Of a DNA stretch of 64,000 nucleotides, positions 53,478 to 63,406 are shown piece by piece. The DNA is from Granulicella aggregans. GTDB taxonomy: Bacteria > Acidobacteriota > Terriglobia > Terriglobales > Acidobacteriaceae. The stretch's first letter is position 1, and every line of letters starts with the position of its first letter. Made by a program: the position numbers and the translations under genes. The stretch is taken from the NCBI RefSeq assembly GCF_025685565.1, contig NZ_JAGSYE010000001.1:1860001-1924000 (forward strand). The letters run 5' to 3'. The notes under the pieces are model-generated. The model had not been told where the DNA came from, ran no database searches, and saw only the letters and a list, made by a program, of their open reading frames with translations.

Positions 53478-55610
53478 ATGCGCCTGTCTGCTCTTCGCAT
53501 TGGCCTGATTTCCGCAATTTGTTTAGCTTTTATAGGGTGCGGAGGAGGCTCGAACTCGGCTTCGACGTCAACCCCGACAGTTGCCGTGACGCCGGGGACG
53601 GTGTCGTTGCCGGCGGGTGGGACGCAAACGTTTACCTCGACGGTTACTGGCAGTTCAAATCCCGTGATTACATGGTCGATCAGTCCCACGGTGGGGAGCA
53701 TCTCGCTGAGCGGGCTGTACACAGCGCCCGCATCCGTCGCCACGCCACAGAGCGTGACCGTGACGGCGACGAGCGTGGCGAACCCGAGCGTGGTGGGAAC
53801 GGCGACGGTCTTGCTGACGGTGCCCGCTCATCCGTCGATCACGATCAGCCCTGCGACTGTGACCCTGACCGACGCCCAAACGCAGGCGTTCACGGCCACG
53901 GTTCTGAGCGCGACCAATACCGCGGTGACGTGGTCGATCAGCCCGGAGTTGGGAAGCATCTCGACAGCCGGGCTGTACACGGCGCCATCCTCGGTCACGA
54001 CGGCACAGACAGTGACAGTGACGGCAACGAGCGTGGCGGATACGACGGTCTCCGCATCAGCGACTGTATCGCTGGCTCTGCCAACCCCGGACCTGGGAAC
54101 GTTGAGCTCGATCGATGACATCTACCAGTTCACCATGAAGAACGCGAGCAGCGGCTTGACGCTGGGGATCGCGGGGCAGAGCCAGGCGGCGGGTGCGGCG
54201 CTAGTGGACGAGAGTTCGACTGGTCCCGACACCCTGTGGCACGCCATGCCGATGGGGACGAACCAGCTTCAGTTCAACGTCGAGAGCATGCTGACCCACC
54301 AGGTGATGGGCATACAGTTTGCTTCCACGGCGTCGGGCGCTGCGGCACTGCAGTATGCAGACAACGGAACGAACGACCATCTTTGGCAGTATTTCAAGCT
54401 GAAGGACGGGAACTACCTGATCCAGAACGTGAACAGCAATCTTTACCTCCAGGAAGACACGACGGTCTCGCCGACGATCGTCGACCAGGGACCCCGCGCG
54501 GCCACAGGCACAGGCTGCGCTTGCCAGGAGTGGACTCTGACCAAGACCACGACGGCGGCTTACCCAGCGCCCAGGGCGGTCAATGGGACAGGCATCTATG
54601 TCCACGATCCCTACATGCTGAAGGACACAAACGGCACCTACTGGTTGTATGGAACTCACCAGACGATCGCTTACTCAACTGACTTGACGACCTTCACCTA
54701 CACCACGTTGACCACGCCGAAGGGTGCCTGCACCGCGGCGGAAGGTACAGACTGGATCACCGATGCGAACCACTGCCCGATCATCGGGCCCGACTTCAGT
54801 TCGTGGGCAGGACTGCAGACACCGCCGGCAGGCATCGGCAATTTGGATATGGACGTGTGGGCGCCGAGCTTGATGTACAACAACGGAACCTACTATCTCT
54901 ACTACTGCCTCCCCTATGAGCCTTCAACGGGCGCTGAGGCGATCATTGGAGTGGCGACGAGCACGACCCCCTACGGGCCCTGGACCGACAAGGGATTCGT
55001 GGTTTCGTCATGGACGAACGCGACCACGGCTCCTCCAAGCAACAGCTTGTGGAGCTTCAATGCCTCGACGACCTGGAACGCAATCGATCCGGCTCCGTTT
55101 GTAGATGCGAGTGGGAACTGGTGGATGTCGTTCGGGTCGTTCGAGGATGGTATCCACATCATCCAGCTCGATCCCTCGACGGGCCTCCCGCTGAGTTCGA
55201 ATCCGACGCCTTACCCGATCATCGCTTCGCGAATTGGTGGTGAGGAAGGCTCCTTCATCTATCCGTGGGTGGTGAATGGGACGCAGTATTACTTCTACTT
55301 TGGCCCCATCAACGTATGCTGCAGCGCCACAAGCGCTTACCGGACAATCGTAGGGCGGTCGACCAGTCCGAATGGACCGTTTGTGGATCGGGGCGGACTA
55401 GATTTGAGGAACTCAGGCGGCACGATCATCCTGAGCACGCACGGGAATATCGTCGGCCCTGGAGGTGGGAGCGTGTTTACCGATACGGTCAACGGCACGC
55501 CGACTCCAACATTGGTATACCACTACTACGACGGCAACAATAATGGGACACCGACCCTTGGCATCAACCGGCTCAGCTTTACGTCGGACGGATGGCCCGT
55601 GGTGCAGTAA
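53478..55610 (+). CDS. GH43 lipoprotein, likely endo-arabinanase, with Ig and lectin-like domains
   Basis: 710 residues. Lipobox AFIGC and a Ser/Gly linker at the start. Two Big_2-like Ig domains (about 35-115 and 118-200; VTWSISPELGSIS is repeated), a ricin-type trefoil-like domain (about 205-355; YQFTMKNASSGLTLGI, GNYLIQNVNSNLYLQ), then GH43: Asp in YVHDPYMLKD, Asp in WNAIDPAPFV and Glu in IGGEEGSFIYPWV. Family order points to arabinan endo-1,5-alpha-L-arabinanase or a near relative. Surface-attached, cutting polysaccharide before uptake. Confidence 0.9.
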   Translation: MRLSALRIGLISAICLAFIGCGGGSNSASTSTPTVAVTPGTVSLPAGGTQTFTSTVTGSSNPVITWSISPTVGSISLSGLYTAPASVATPQSVTVTATSVANPSVVGTATVLLTVPAHPSITISPATVTLTDAQTQAFTATVLSATNTAVTWSISPELGSISTAGLYTAPSSVTTAQTVTVTATSVADTTVSASATVSLALPTPDLGTLSSIDDIYQFTMKNASSGLTLGIAGQSQAAGAALVDESSTGPDTLWHAMPMGTNQLQFNVESMLTHQVMGIQFASTASGAAALQYADNGTNDHLWQYFKLKDGNYLIQNVNSNLYLQEDTTVSPTIVDQGPRAATGTGCACQEWTLTKTTTAAYPAPRAVNGTGIYVHDPYMLKDTNGTYWLYGTHQTIAYSTDLTTFTYTTLTTPKGACTAAEGTDWITDANHCPIIGPDFSSWAGLQTPPAGIGNLDMDVWAPSLMYNNGTYYLYYCLPYEPSTGAEAIIGVATSTTPYGPWTDKGFVVSSWTNATTAPPSNSLWSFNASTTWNAIDPAPFVDASGNWWMSFGSFEDGIHIIQLDPSTGLPLSSNPTPYPIIASRIGGEEGSFIYPWVVNGTQYYFYFGPINVCCSATSAYRTIVGRSTSPNGPFVDRGGLDLRNSGGTIILSTHGNIVGPGGGSVFTDTVNGTPTPTLVYHYYDGNNNGTPTLGINRLSFTSDGWPVVQ

Positions 55611-55792
55611 GGCAGCAAGCGGCGCAGCCCTGCTCCTCCCGACGAGAGGATCAGGGCTGCGTACGTACCCTGGCGAACAGGCTCGAGCCGGAGAGCTGCA
55701 GCCGATGGGCAGCCTTGTCACTTCATCCAAAGCGAAATCGATTAACTAGGGGTTGTGATTTGAGCAGGACGGATTGAGTGGGGTCAAAACCG

Positions 55793-55806
55793 GGGAAACG
55801 TTTCCC
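55793..55806. promoter_or_regulatory. Perfect LacI-like operator palindrome
   Basis: GGGAAACGTTTCCC is perfectly self-complementary. It is about 75 bases upstream of the -35 box, and shares the AAACGTTT core with 53443-53454. Two sites flanking the promoter would fit DNA-looping repression. Confidence 0.6.
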
Positions 55807-55867
55807 GCCGAAGTCTGCTCTCCGATAGGGGTGGACAGGAGCCTCAACCTTTCGGTGGAGATTTTCC

Positions 55868-55897
55868 TTGACAGTGCTTGTACAAGTGACCTATTGT
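55868..55897 (+). promoter_or_regulatory. Promoter of the TonB receptor gene
   Basis: TTGACA at 55868-55873, an 18-base spacer and TATTGT at 55892-55897. It shares the -35 box and spacer length with the upstream GH43 promoter. Confidence 0.55.
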
Positions 55898-55934
55898 TGC
55901 CCTCGTTTCCCTAGGTTTGGTTGCGGCAAGTTAA

Positions 55935-55946
55935 GTAAACGCTTGC
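55935..55946. promoter_or_regulatory. Operator-like site in the TonB receptor leader
   Basis: GTAAACGCTTGC, a looser form of the AAACGTTT-type site, about 30 bases after the predicted transcription start. Confidence 0.4.
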
Positions 55947-56077
55947 TGAGCACTAGAACTTAGCGGCACACGCCAAAGCCGTAGAGGACTTGGACAGTTC
56001 GGACTCAACGATCGAAAACAAGTCCGAAAGTCACGAATGTAGAGGCGACGCTGTAGCAGGACTTTTAGGAGAGCCGA

Positions 56078-59000
56078 ATGAAGAATCTCGCAAAAACCAT
56101 CAAACTTATCTGCTGTGGGCTGGCTGCGGCGCTTGCCTTGGGAGCTCCCATGGCTCAGGCTCAGTCGACACGCGGCGTTCTGGCCGGCACTGTAACCGAC
56201 GCGACGGGCGCTGTGGTACCCGGTGCCAGCGTCGTTGCTGTCAATGAAGCCAATGGAGGCCGGAACGAGGCGATCTCGACTTCTTCAGGCAGCTACCGTC
56301 TTCCCGAACTGCCCATCGGGGCATACACCGTAACCACCACGGCTGCAGGCTTCCAGATCGCCAAGGCGACCGGTGTCCAGGTGACCATCAACAGCGTGAC
56401 CGCGCTCGATGTGAAGCTGCTGATAGGCTCCGCAACTGAATCCGTCACCGTGGACGCGAGCGGTCTGCGCATCGAGACGCAGTCTTCCGATATCAGCGGC
56501 ACGGTTTCGAGCAAACAAATTGAAGACCTGCCGTTGTCGCTCGCAAGCGGTGTTGGCGGTCTTCGTTCGCCAGAGACCTTTGTATTTCTGCTGCCGGGTA
56601 CGACGGGTCCTGGCAGTGGCACCTCAGGCAATACCGGAAACGGCGTGTTCTTCTCGCGCTTGAGCGGCGGACAGGCATATGGAGCCGAAGTCCTACTCGA
56701 TGGAGCCAGCATCCAACGCAGCGAGAACGGCTCATCCTTCGATGAGACCTCACCGTCGATTGAGGCGCTCCAGGAGTTCAAGGTTACGACCTCAACTCCT
56801 TCTGCCGAGTTTGGACGTACGACCTCCGGTATTGAAAGCTTCTCGGTCAAATCGGGTACCAACAACTTGCATGGCACGGCGTACGCGATCATCAAAAATA
56901 ACGTGTTCGACGCGAATAACTGGTTCAACAATGGCTATAAGGCACTCGATTGTCAGAATGTTGCCGAGATTAATTGCCAATACAAGAGACCGCAGGATAG
57001 CAAGTACGACTTTGGCGGAGTGTTGAGCGGTCCGGTTCGGATTCCAAAGTTCTATAACGGCCACGACAAGAGTTTCTTCCTCTTCGCCTGGGAGCAGTAC
57101 AAGCTCAAGCTTGGTGCCGTCACCACCTCGACGGTTCCGACGGCTGCGGAGCGTGGCGGCGACTTCAGCGATATCCTCGGCGCCGCAGTACCTGGCGGAA
57201 CGCCCTTCCCCGGAGTCGCCTATAACGTTCTCCTAAACCCCTGCACTGGACAGCCAGTTCTTTATAACCAGGTCTTCGACCCGTCGACGACGCAGCAGAT
57301 CAGCCCCGGCATCTTCTGCCGCACGCCTTACGCTGGTAACAAGATTCCGACGGTTGCGTTGAGCCCAACAGCAGCGACCCTGATCAAAGGGCTTCCGCTG
57401 CCGAACCAGGCACCTACTTCTACCGACGTCTTCGGTTACACAAACAATTACTCTCAGGCGGGTGTCGCGCCGAACACCAATACCACCTATACGATCCGTA
57501 TCGATCAGAACCTCTCCGATAAGAGCAAGATCTTTGCGACCTATAGCACGCGCCAGAATTCAAAGCTGACCGGTGCTCCGGACCTACCGGCACCGTTCAA
57601 TAACAACGGCTACCCTCAGACCTTCACGACCCATTACACCCGTGCTGGCTGGGACTATACGATCAGCCCAAACCTGTTGAATCACTTAAACGTAGGCTAT
57701 AACCGGACCAACAGCATCAACCTTGGCCCCACGCTCGGCTCAACGGATACCGCTGCGTCGGCCGGTGTGGCCAACGACTATTCAACGTTCTTCCCCGTCC
57801 TGGCGTTCCCCAGCCCGGACGCTCCCTCGAGCCTTGGCCAACAGCAGAACGGTCAGAACATCGACAACGGCATTCGCGGCAACGACAGCATCAACTGGCA
57901 GAAGGGCCGGAACAGCTTCAAGTTCGGCGTTGATGTCCGGTTCCAGCAGTACTCGGTAATCCAGTACAACCAGGACACGCTGAACTTCTACCGCGACCAG
58001 ACGGCCGGCGTCAGCAATAGCTGCTGCGGCTCGGGTAACCCCTTCGCCAGCTTCCTTGTCGGTGAGGTTGGAAATGGCTATCAGGCAGTCTTCAACGACC
58101 ATCCACGGTGGAACTCGCATTACCTCGCTGGATTCTTTGAAGACGACGTGAAGCTCACCAGCAATCTCACGCTGAACCTCGGAGTTCGCTACGACGTAGA
58201 CCTTCCCCGTCATGAGGCACTTAACCGTACGTCCCATCTGAGCTTGACTGCACCGGATGCGGCGGCAGGCGGCTTGCCGGGTGCGCTTGAATTTGGCACC
58301 ACCTGTCACTGCGACTCGTCGTGGACGCAGTCCTGGTATAAGGATGTTGCTCCCCGGCTCGGCTTCGCCTACTCCCTGCCAGGTACGAATGGCAAGGCAG
58401 CATTGCGCGGAGGCTTTGCGACGATCTTTGGTCCGCTTCAGTACAACGACTTTGGCAGCTCCATGGCCTTCGGTTACAACCAGAACAGGTCCTTCTTCCT
58501 GGGACAGACGGCTACAACGGGTGGCGCCTTCACCCCGGCCTTCCGCCTTGATTCAAACTCACCTGCGGACCCAACCAACTCGAACGTGGGCTTCCCGGCG
58601 GTCAGCTACGCACCGAATCTCGATCCAACGCAGTTGACGGCGCCTAACGGCCCCGGCAGCTTCGACGCGGTCGGCGGCGAGGTGATTCAGAAGAAGAATG
58701 GCCGTCCTTCGATGACCAACAACTGGAGCCTGCAGTTCCAGGATGAGCTCGCACAGGACTTGATCTTCACGCTTGGCTATATTGGCCAGGTGGCGCAGAA
58801 CCTTCGTTCCGGCGACCTTTCGAACATCAACAACATCACCACGGACAAGTTCGCCCTCGGTGACCGGTTGGGCAACTCGGCCTACTACATTCCTCAAGGT
58901 GGATCGAACTCCGGTGTAAGTGCTCCATACTCCACCTTCCAGGGTTCCCTCGGCCAGGCACTACGTCCTTTCCCACAGTACGATTACATCGCGGGTGATT

Positions 59001-59938
59001 GCTGCCTCGAGAACCTTGGCCACTCCTCGTATAACGCCATGGTCGTCTCACTGGCTCGTCGCTTCCGCAACGGGTTCAACCTGCAGGCTTCCTACACCTG
59101 GTCGAAGACGCTTACCGATGCAGACTCGACGATTCCGTTCAGCTATGTCTCCGGCAATCAGTTGGAGCAGGCGCCCGGATCGGGCAATCTGAAGCTGGAC
59201 AAGGCAGTTAGCGCACAGAATATCCCGCAGACGTTCTCGCTCAGCTATCTCTACCAATTGCCATTCGGTAAAGGCCGCAAGTTTCTCAACAACAACCGTC
59301 TCCTTGACTTTGCGATCGGTGGATGGCAAGTTGGCGGTATTCAGCGCTATCAGAGTGGACAGCCCATCGGCTTTGGTTGCGCGACTGGCATTCCTTACTA
59401 CCAGAATTGCATCACGTTCACAGCTGGCCCTGCTGCCGCGACTGGATTTGCCAGTGCTGCGTACAAGGCGAAGAAGAACGGTCCCAGCGTCTTCAACGGC
59501 CAATCCTGGTTCAAACCTGCCTATCGTCCGCCATCGGCTCCAAACGGTCCGATTGGTCTCGAGAGCGCAGCGTTCATCGACCAGAACGCAGAAGGTCCAG
59601 GCAATCCACGTCCCTACTCCTCGGACTGCGGGAATCAGGCGGCGAATAACTACTGCTCGTTTGTTCCTTTCTCCTTCGGCAACCTGCCCCGCGAGACGGA
59701 AGCAATTACTGGACCGATGTACCTTTCGGAGGATGTCAGTCTGCTGAAAGACTTTGCAGTCACAGGGAAGATAAAGTTCCAGATCAAAGGTGAGGCCTTC
59801 GATGTGTTCAACCGGCATCGCATGGGGCTACCCTCTCTGAACCCGAATGACTCCATCTCGCAGACCGGTTTCGGTATACCTACCTATACCGACTATGGCC
59901 CGCGCAACATGCAGGTCTCTGGAAGGATCACCTTCTAG
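56078..59938 (+). CDS. TonB-dependent receptor with N-terminal carboxypeptidase-regulatory domain
   Basis: 1286 residues. Signal peptide ends PMAQAQ. An N-terminal CarboxypepD-reg domain (GVLAGTVTDATGAVVPGASV, GSYRLPELPIGAYTVTTTAAG) is followed by a plug (VTVDASGLRIETQ, ... IEDLPLS) and a large barrel to the terminal strand RNMQVSGRITF. This is the Oar-like type common in acidobacteria, in the outer membrane, likely importing oligosaccharides released by the GH43 enzymes. Strong ribosome binding site AGGAGAG. Substrate inferred from neighbours. Confidence 0.95.
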   Translation: MKNLAKTIKLICCGLAAALALGAPMAQAQSTRGVLAGTVTDATGAVVPGASVVAVNEANGGRNEAISTSSGSYRLPELPIGAYTVTTTAAGFQIAKATGVQVTINSVTALDVKLLIGSATESVTVDASGLRIETQSSDISGTVSSKQIEDLPLSLASGVGGLRSPETFVFLLPGTTGPGSGTSGNTGNGVFFSRLSGGQAYGAEVLLDGASIQRSENGSSFDETSPSIEALQEFKVTTSTPSAEFGRTTSGIESFSVKSGTNNLHGTAYAIIKNNVFDANNWFNNGYKALDCQNVAEINCQYKRPQDSKYDFGGVLSGPVRIPKFYNGHDKSFFLFAWEQYKLKLGAVTTSTVPTAAERGGDFSDILGAAVPGGTPFPGVAYNVLLNPCTGQPVLYNQVFDPSTTQQISPGIFCRTPYAGNKIPTVALSPTAATLIKGLPLPNQAPTSTDVFGYTNNYSQAGVAPNTNTTYTIRIDQNLSDKSKIFATYSTRQNSKLTGAPDLPAPFNNNGYPQTFTTHYTRAGWDYTISPNLLNHLNVGYNRTNSINLGPTLGSTDTAASAGVANDYSTFFPVLAFPSPDAPSSLGQQQNGQNIDNGIRGNDSINWQKGRNSFKFGVDVRFQQYSVIQYNQDTLNFYRDQTAGVSNSCCGSGNPFASFLVGEVGNGYQAVFNDHPRWNSHYLAGFFEDDVKLTSNLTLNLGVRYDVDLPRHEALNRTSHLSLTAPDAAAGGLPGALEFGTTCHCDSSWTQSWYKDVAPRLGFAYSLPGTNGKAALRGGFATIFGPLQYNDFGSSMAFGYNQNRSFFLGQTATTGGAFTPAFRLDSNSPADPTNSNVGFPAVSYAPNLDPTQLTAPNGPGSFDAVGGEVIQKKNGRPSMTNNWSLQFQDELAQDLIFTLGYIGQVAQNLRSGDLSNINNITTDKFALGDRLGNSAYYIPQGGSNSGVSAPYSTFQGSLGQALRPFPQYDYIAGDCCLENLGHSSYNAMVVSLARRFRNGFNLQASYTWSKTLTDADSTIPFSYVSGNQLEQAPGSGNLKLDKAVSAQNIPQTFSLSYLYQLPFGKGRKFLNNNRLLDFAIGGWQVGGIQRYQSGQPIGFGCATGIPYYQNCITFTAGPAAATGFASAAYKAKKNGPSVFNGQSWFKPAYRPPSAPNGPIGLESAAFIDQNAEGPGNPRPYSSDCGNQAANNYCSFVPFSFGNLPRETEAITGPMYLSEDVSLLKDFAVTGKIKFQIKGEAFDVFNRHRMGLPSLNPNDSISQTGFGIPTYTDYGPRNMQVSGRITF

Positions 59939-59967
59939 GGCTTGCATCGATAGATCACCGAAGTAGA

Positions 59968-60000
59968 CGAGGGTGGAGCGATGCTTCACCCTCGCCTATT
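59968..60000 (+). terminator. Terminator after the TonB receptor
   Basis: CGAGGGTG pairs with CACCCTCG, and GAGC / GCTT extends the stem to about 12 pairs with a 3-base loop, followed by CCTATT. Its presence argues against the ATG at 59981 as a gene start. Confidence 0.7.
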
Positions 60001-60070
60001 TCGACGCCAGGGTTTGCGGCAGGGGTTTGCCCCGCAAATCTTCGCAAAGATAGAATTCGCCTGTGCATCT

Positions 60071-61024
60071 ATGTATCTAGCTATCCCGATACTTGCGGCG
60101 CTTCTCTTCGGCCAGGTCTCCGATGTCGCGGGAGTTCCGGGAGCCTTGGCGGAGGCACGGGATCTGCAAACGAATGGCAAGCTGGACAAGGCGCGAGACA
60201 TCTATGAAAGAGTGCTTTTGCTGCGGCCGCAAGACTCTGAGGCACAGGACGGGATGTCTTTGACGAGCGAACAACTAGCCCTTCATGAGCGTGCTGCGGG
60301 ACATATGGATATTGCTTTCAACATCCTTGTCCGAGCGCAAAGGGCTGAGCCGGACAATCCGCGAATTCTGCTCGATCTCGGCATTCTTGAAGACGAGATC
60401 ATGCTCTACCTCGAAGCCGCGAAGACGCTCGAACACCTCGAGACACTTGGGGCGGTCGATCCCAACACGTACTACGCATTGGCTCGCACCGACCTGCATC
60501 TTGGCAGGCTCGAGCCGGCGGAGGAGCAGATGAAGCGGTACCTGAAGGTTCGGCCGGACGATGCTTCTGCCCACTATGGCCTGGGGAAGATCTATCTCCA
60601 GGGAGTTCAATTTTCCAAGGCTGAGACAGAGTTTAGAAGATCCATTGAGATCCAGCCAAAGCAGAGCGAGTCGTACTACGAGTTAGGTCAGGCGTTGCTG
60701 GACCAGAATGAGTTCGAGGCGTCGATGGCGCAGTACCAGAAGACTCTGGAACGAGATCCGCAGCACGGTGGCGCTTTGGCCGGGATGGGAATCGCCTATT
60801 TCAAACTCAAGCAATACGACGAGGCGAGGAAGTGGCTTGTGAAGGCGACCCTGGCTTCGCCTGACTACCAGCCAGGGCATTACTATCTAGGACTTACCTT
60901 GGGCCGCCTGGGGGATGCTTCCGCTTCGCGAAGAGAACTTGACCTTGCGACCCAGCTTGCAGCGAAAGACAATAAAGAAGCCGCAACGAGGATAACCATC
61001 CTCAATCCCGAGGCGCAGCCATGA
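60071..61024 (+). CDS. TPR protein, first of a pair
   Basis: 317 residues from ATG 60071 (the open frame reaches 59981 but through a terminator). A short hydrophobic start (LAIPILAALLFG) may be a signal. TPR units include RDLQTNGKLDKARDIYERVL, NPRILLDLGILEDEIMLYL, DDASAHYGLGKIYLQGVQFS, SESYYELGQALLDQNEFE and GALAGMGIAYFKLKQYDEA. The stop overlaps the next start by ATGA. Likely a periplasmic scaffold of the arabinan locus; role inferred. Confidence 0.85.
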   Translation: MYLAIPILAALLFGQVSDVAGVPGALAEARDLQTNGKLDKARDIYERVLLLRPQDSEAQDGMSLTSEQLALHERAAGHMDIAFNILVRAQRAEPDNPRILLDLGILEDEIMLYLEAAKTLEHLETLGAVDPNTYYALARTDLHLGRLEPAEEQMKRYLKVRPDDASAHYGLGKIYLQGVQFSKAETEFRRSIEIQPKQSESYYELGQALLDQNEFEASMAQYQKTLERDPQHGGALAGMGIAYFKLKQYDEARKWLVKATLASPDYQPGHYYLGLTLGRLGDASASRRELDLATQLAAKDNKEAATRITILNPEAQP

Positions 61025-62121
61025 CCTTCCGCGTCTCCGTGTGCGCTTCCATCCTGACTGCTATCTTCCTTTCGACAGGCGCGACAGGCGCCGCACAAGA
61101 CGCGCAGGAGATCCAATCGATGGATGCGGGCGCCGCCGCGCTTCGACGAGGAGATGCAAAAGAAGCAGAAGAGTCTTTTCGGCGCGCGCTTCAGGCGAAC
61201 CCTGCCTCCGCGGACGCTTATCTCGGGATCGGACTAGCGGAGCTCCGCGAGAACCTGCTGGAGGACGCCGTCCGCTCTCTCAGCAAGGCGAGCGAGCTTA
61301 ATCCCTCCCTGCCCAGCGCGCACATGTTCGACGGCATTGCGCTTTTTCAAATGAACTCTTTCGACGAAGCTGCGGATCAACTGCGGCAGGAGATCAAGCT
61401 TCAGCCGAAGAGTACAGAGGCGCTCACCTGGCTGGGGATCATCGAACTGCAGGCTGGCCATCCGAAGCAGGCGGCTGTGCCCTTCGATCAGGCAGGGACT
61501 CTTTCGCCTGCCAGCCCGAGTGTTTTGTATTACCAGGTGCGGGCACACACCCTCGCCGCCCAGGAAGCTTTCCGCGCGCTCGCGGCGATCGATGGCGACT
61601 CTGCGTATGTCCATCGCGCGCAGGCAGAGATCTATTCGGAGTCGCACCAACCTGATAAGGCCATCGACGAATACCAGGCTGCGATCAAGAAGGCGCCGCG
61701 AGACCCGGAGCTGTACGAGGCTCTTGGTGACGAGGAACAAAGAGTGAGTCATACAGCCGAGGCGGTAAAGGCCTACCAGGCGGAACTTGCACTCAATCCG
61801 GACAGCTCCATTGCTTTGTACAACCTGGGGAAGATTCAGGTTGAGACCGCCGATGCTGCTCAGGGAGTGGCGCTGCTGCAACGGGCCGCTGAAGCCCATG
61901 CTGCCGCGGCACCAACTCTCTTCTACCTGGGATTTGGTCTGGCGAAGCTGGGTAAATACGAGGAAGCAGCGAAGAGTCTGGAACAGTCTTTGGCCAGTTC
62001 GCCCTCGGAGATGATCCGGCAAAGAGATCTTTACGAACTCGTTCGGGTGTATCAGCGGCTGGATCGCAAGGCCGACTTACAGCGCGCTTTGGATAGCCTC
62101 AAAAGCCTGAAGAACAAGTGA
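61021..62121 (+). CDS. TPR protein, second of a pair
   Basis: 366 residues. A signal peptide (SVCASILTAIFLSTGATGAAQ) is followed by TPR units: AGAAALRRGDAKEAEESFRR, ADAYLGIGLAELRENLLEDA, AHMFDGIALFQMNSFDEAAD, YVHRAQAEIYSESHQPDKA, ALYNLGKIQVETADAAQG and TLFYLGFGLAKLGKYEEAA. Overlaps the upstream TPR gene by four bases. Between TonB receptor and GH43 gene, so probably in the same system. Confidence 0.87.
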   Translation: MTFRVSVCASILTAIFLSTGATGAAQDAQEIQSMDAGAAALRRGDAKEAEESFRRALQANPASADAYLGIGLAELRENLLEDAVRSLSKASELNPSLPSAHMFDGIALFQMNSFDEAADQLRQEIKLQPKSTEALTWLGIIELQAGHPKQAAVPFDQAGTLSPASPSVLYYQVRAHTLAAQEAFRALAAIDGDSAYVHRAQAEIYSESHQPDKAIDEYQAAIKKAPRDPELYEALGDEEQRVSHTAEAVKAYQAELALNPDSSIALYNLGKIQVETADAAQGVALLQRAAEAHAAAAPTLFYLGFGLAKLGKYEEAAKSLEQSLASSPSEMIRQRDLYELVRVYQRLDRKADLQRALDSLKSLKNK

Positions 62122-62236
62122 CCGGGGCGAATTAGTCGAATTTCAATATGCGTTGTCTCGGACGCAAATTGAGCCACGCCGTTTTTCCTGAGTTATTGAG
62201 ATAAACCGAATGCGCCAAATGTAAGGGAGACATTAG

Positions 62237-63406
62237 ATGGAAAAGATTGGAAAGTGCCGAAAGAACATTGCAACCATGGCTTTGAGCTTCCTGGCAGTGT
62301 TCGTAGTGCTCAGCATGTCCGGTCGACGAGCTCTGGCGCAGGATCAGAGCACAGCTCCTGAAGCCTTAATCCTTAGCGGACAGTTCGCAGGTACGCACGA
62401 TCCCTCGATCGCCGTCGACCACGGAACGTACTATGTCTTCGCGACAGGGGCGGTCAGGCCAGATAAGAGCGAAGCTCCTCCCCCCGCGCCGGCCGCCGGA
62501 CAGGCGCAGACGGAGTACGTCCGTCCTCATACAGCTCAACTGCCGCAGTTTCCCATTCGCTGCTCAAAAGACCTGCATGCCTGGAAGCGCTGTGGGGCTG
62601 TCTTCCCATCCATCCCGGAGTGGATCCAACAGATGAGTCCGAAGACCGAGGAGCTATGGGCGCCCGATGTCTCCTACTTCGATGGCTTGTACCACCTCTA
62701 CTACGCCTTTTCTGTCTTCGGCAAGAACACCTCCGGCATCGCGCTCGCCACCAACGAGACGCTCGACCCGGCGAGCCCCAGGTACAAGTGGGTCGACCAC
62801 GGGCTGGTGTTGCGCTCTCTCGCCACCAATGACTTCAACGCGATCGATCCGAACCTGATCCTCGATACCAAGGGCGAGGCGTGGCTTTCATTCGGCAGCT
62901 TCTGGACCGGCATCAAGATGCGGCATCTCGATCGGAAGACCGGTCTCCTGTCGACGAAGGACACCACGGTGTACTCGCTTGCCGCCCGCACACACGGCGG
63001 ACTCACACAGCCGCGCAGCCCTGACCTGCCTCCCGATACCGAGGCCATTGAGGCGCCTTTCATCCTTCATCACGGAGACTTCTACTATCTCTTCGTATCC
63101 TGGGATCTTTGCTGCCGTGGTTTGAAGAGCACCTACAGCACCCACGTGGGTCGTTCCAAGAGCGTGACAGGGCCATACCTCGATCGCGCTGGGGTTCCGA
63201 TGCTGGAGGGTGGGGGATCGCCGTTGCTGGCAGGGAACAAAGTATGGCTCGGCCCGGGCGGGGAATCGCTATTGCATCTTCCCGAAGAGGACATCATCGT
63301 CTTTCACGCCTACAGCGGAGAGGATGGCCATCCGGCGCTCCATATCTCCACGCTTGGCTGGACAGAAGGATGGCCGACAGCGAGGCTTGAGGGTGACAGG
63401 CCCTGA
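62237..63406 (+). CDS. GH43 exported arabinanase
   Basis: 389 residues. Signal peptide (LSFLAVFVVLSMSGRRALAQ). The five-bladed GH43 fold shows Asp in GTHDPSIAVD (base), Asp in FNAIDPNLIL (pKa modulator) and Glu in TEAIEAPFILHHG (acid). SYFDGLYHLYYAFSVFG and GGGSPLLAGNKVWLGPGGESLL are typical of endo-1,5-arabinanases. GGGAGA precedes the ATG. It complements the larger GH43 lipoprotein: two hydrolases of the same family in one locus. Confidence 0.92.
   Translation: MEKIGKCRKNIATMALSFLAVFVVLSMSGRRALAQDQSTAPEALILSGQFAGTHDPSIAVDHGTYYVFATGAVRPDKSEAPPPAPAAGQAQTEYVRPHTAQLPQFPIRCSKDLHAWKRCGAVFPSIPEWIQQMSPKTEELWAPDVSYFDGLYHLYYAFSVFGKNTSGIALATNETLDPASPRYKWVDHGLVLRSLATNDFNAIDPNLILDTKGEAWLSFGSFWTGIKMRHLDRKTGLLSTKDTTVYSLAARTHGGLTQPRSPDLPPDTEAIEAPFILHHGDFYYLFVSWDLCCRGLKSTYSTHVGRSKSVTGPYLDRAGVPMLEGGGSPLLAGNKVWLGPGGESLLHLPEEDIIVFHAYSGEDGHPALHISTLGWTEGWPTARLEGDRP

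Larger units (their letters stand above)
55611..56077. other. Regulatory gap upstream of the TonB receptor
   Basis: 467 bases with no gene. It contains the promoter at 55868-55897 and two operator-like palindromes listed separately. The first 150 bases, after the GH43 stop, show no strong hairpin with a T-run. A 10-bp palindrome CTTGTACAAG (55877-55886) lies in the promoter spacer. Confidence 0.6.

Noticed and set aside
59981..60070. ATG 59981 as start of the first TPR protein
   Set aside because: The ATG lies in the loop of a terminator hairpin, and the residues it adds are not signal-like.
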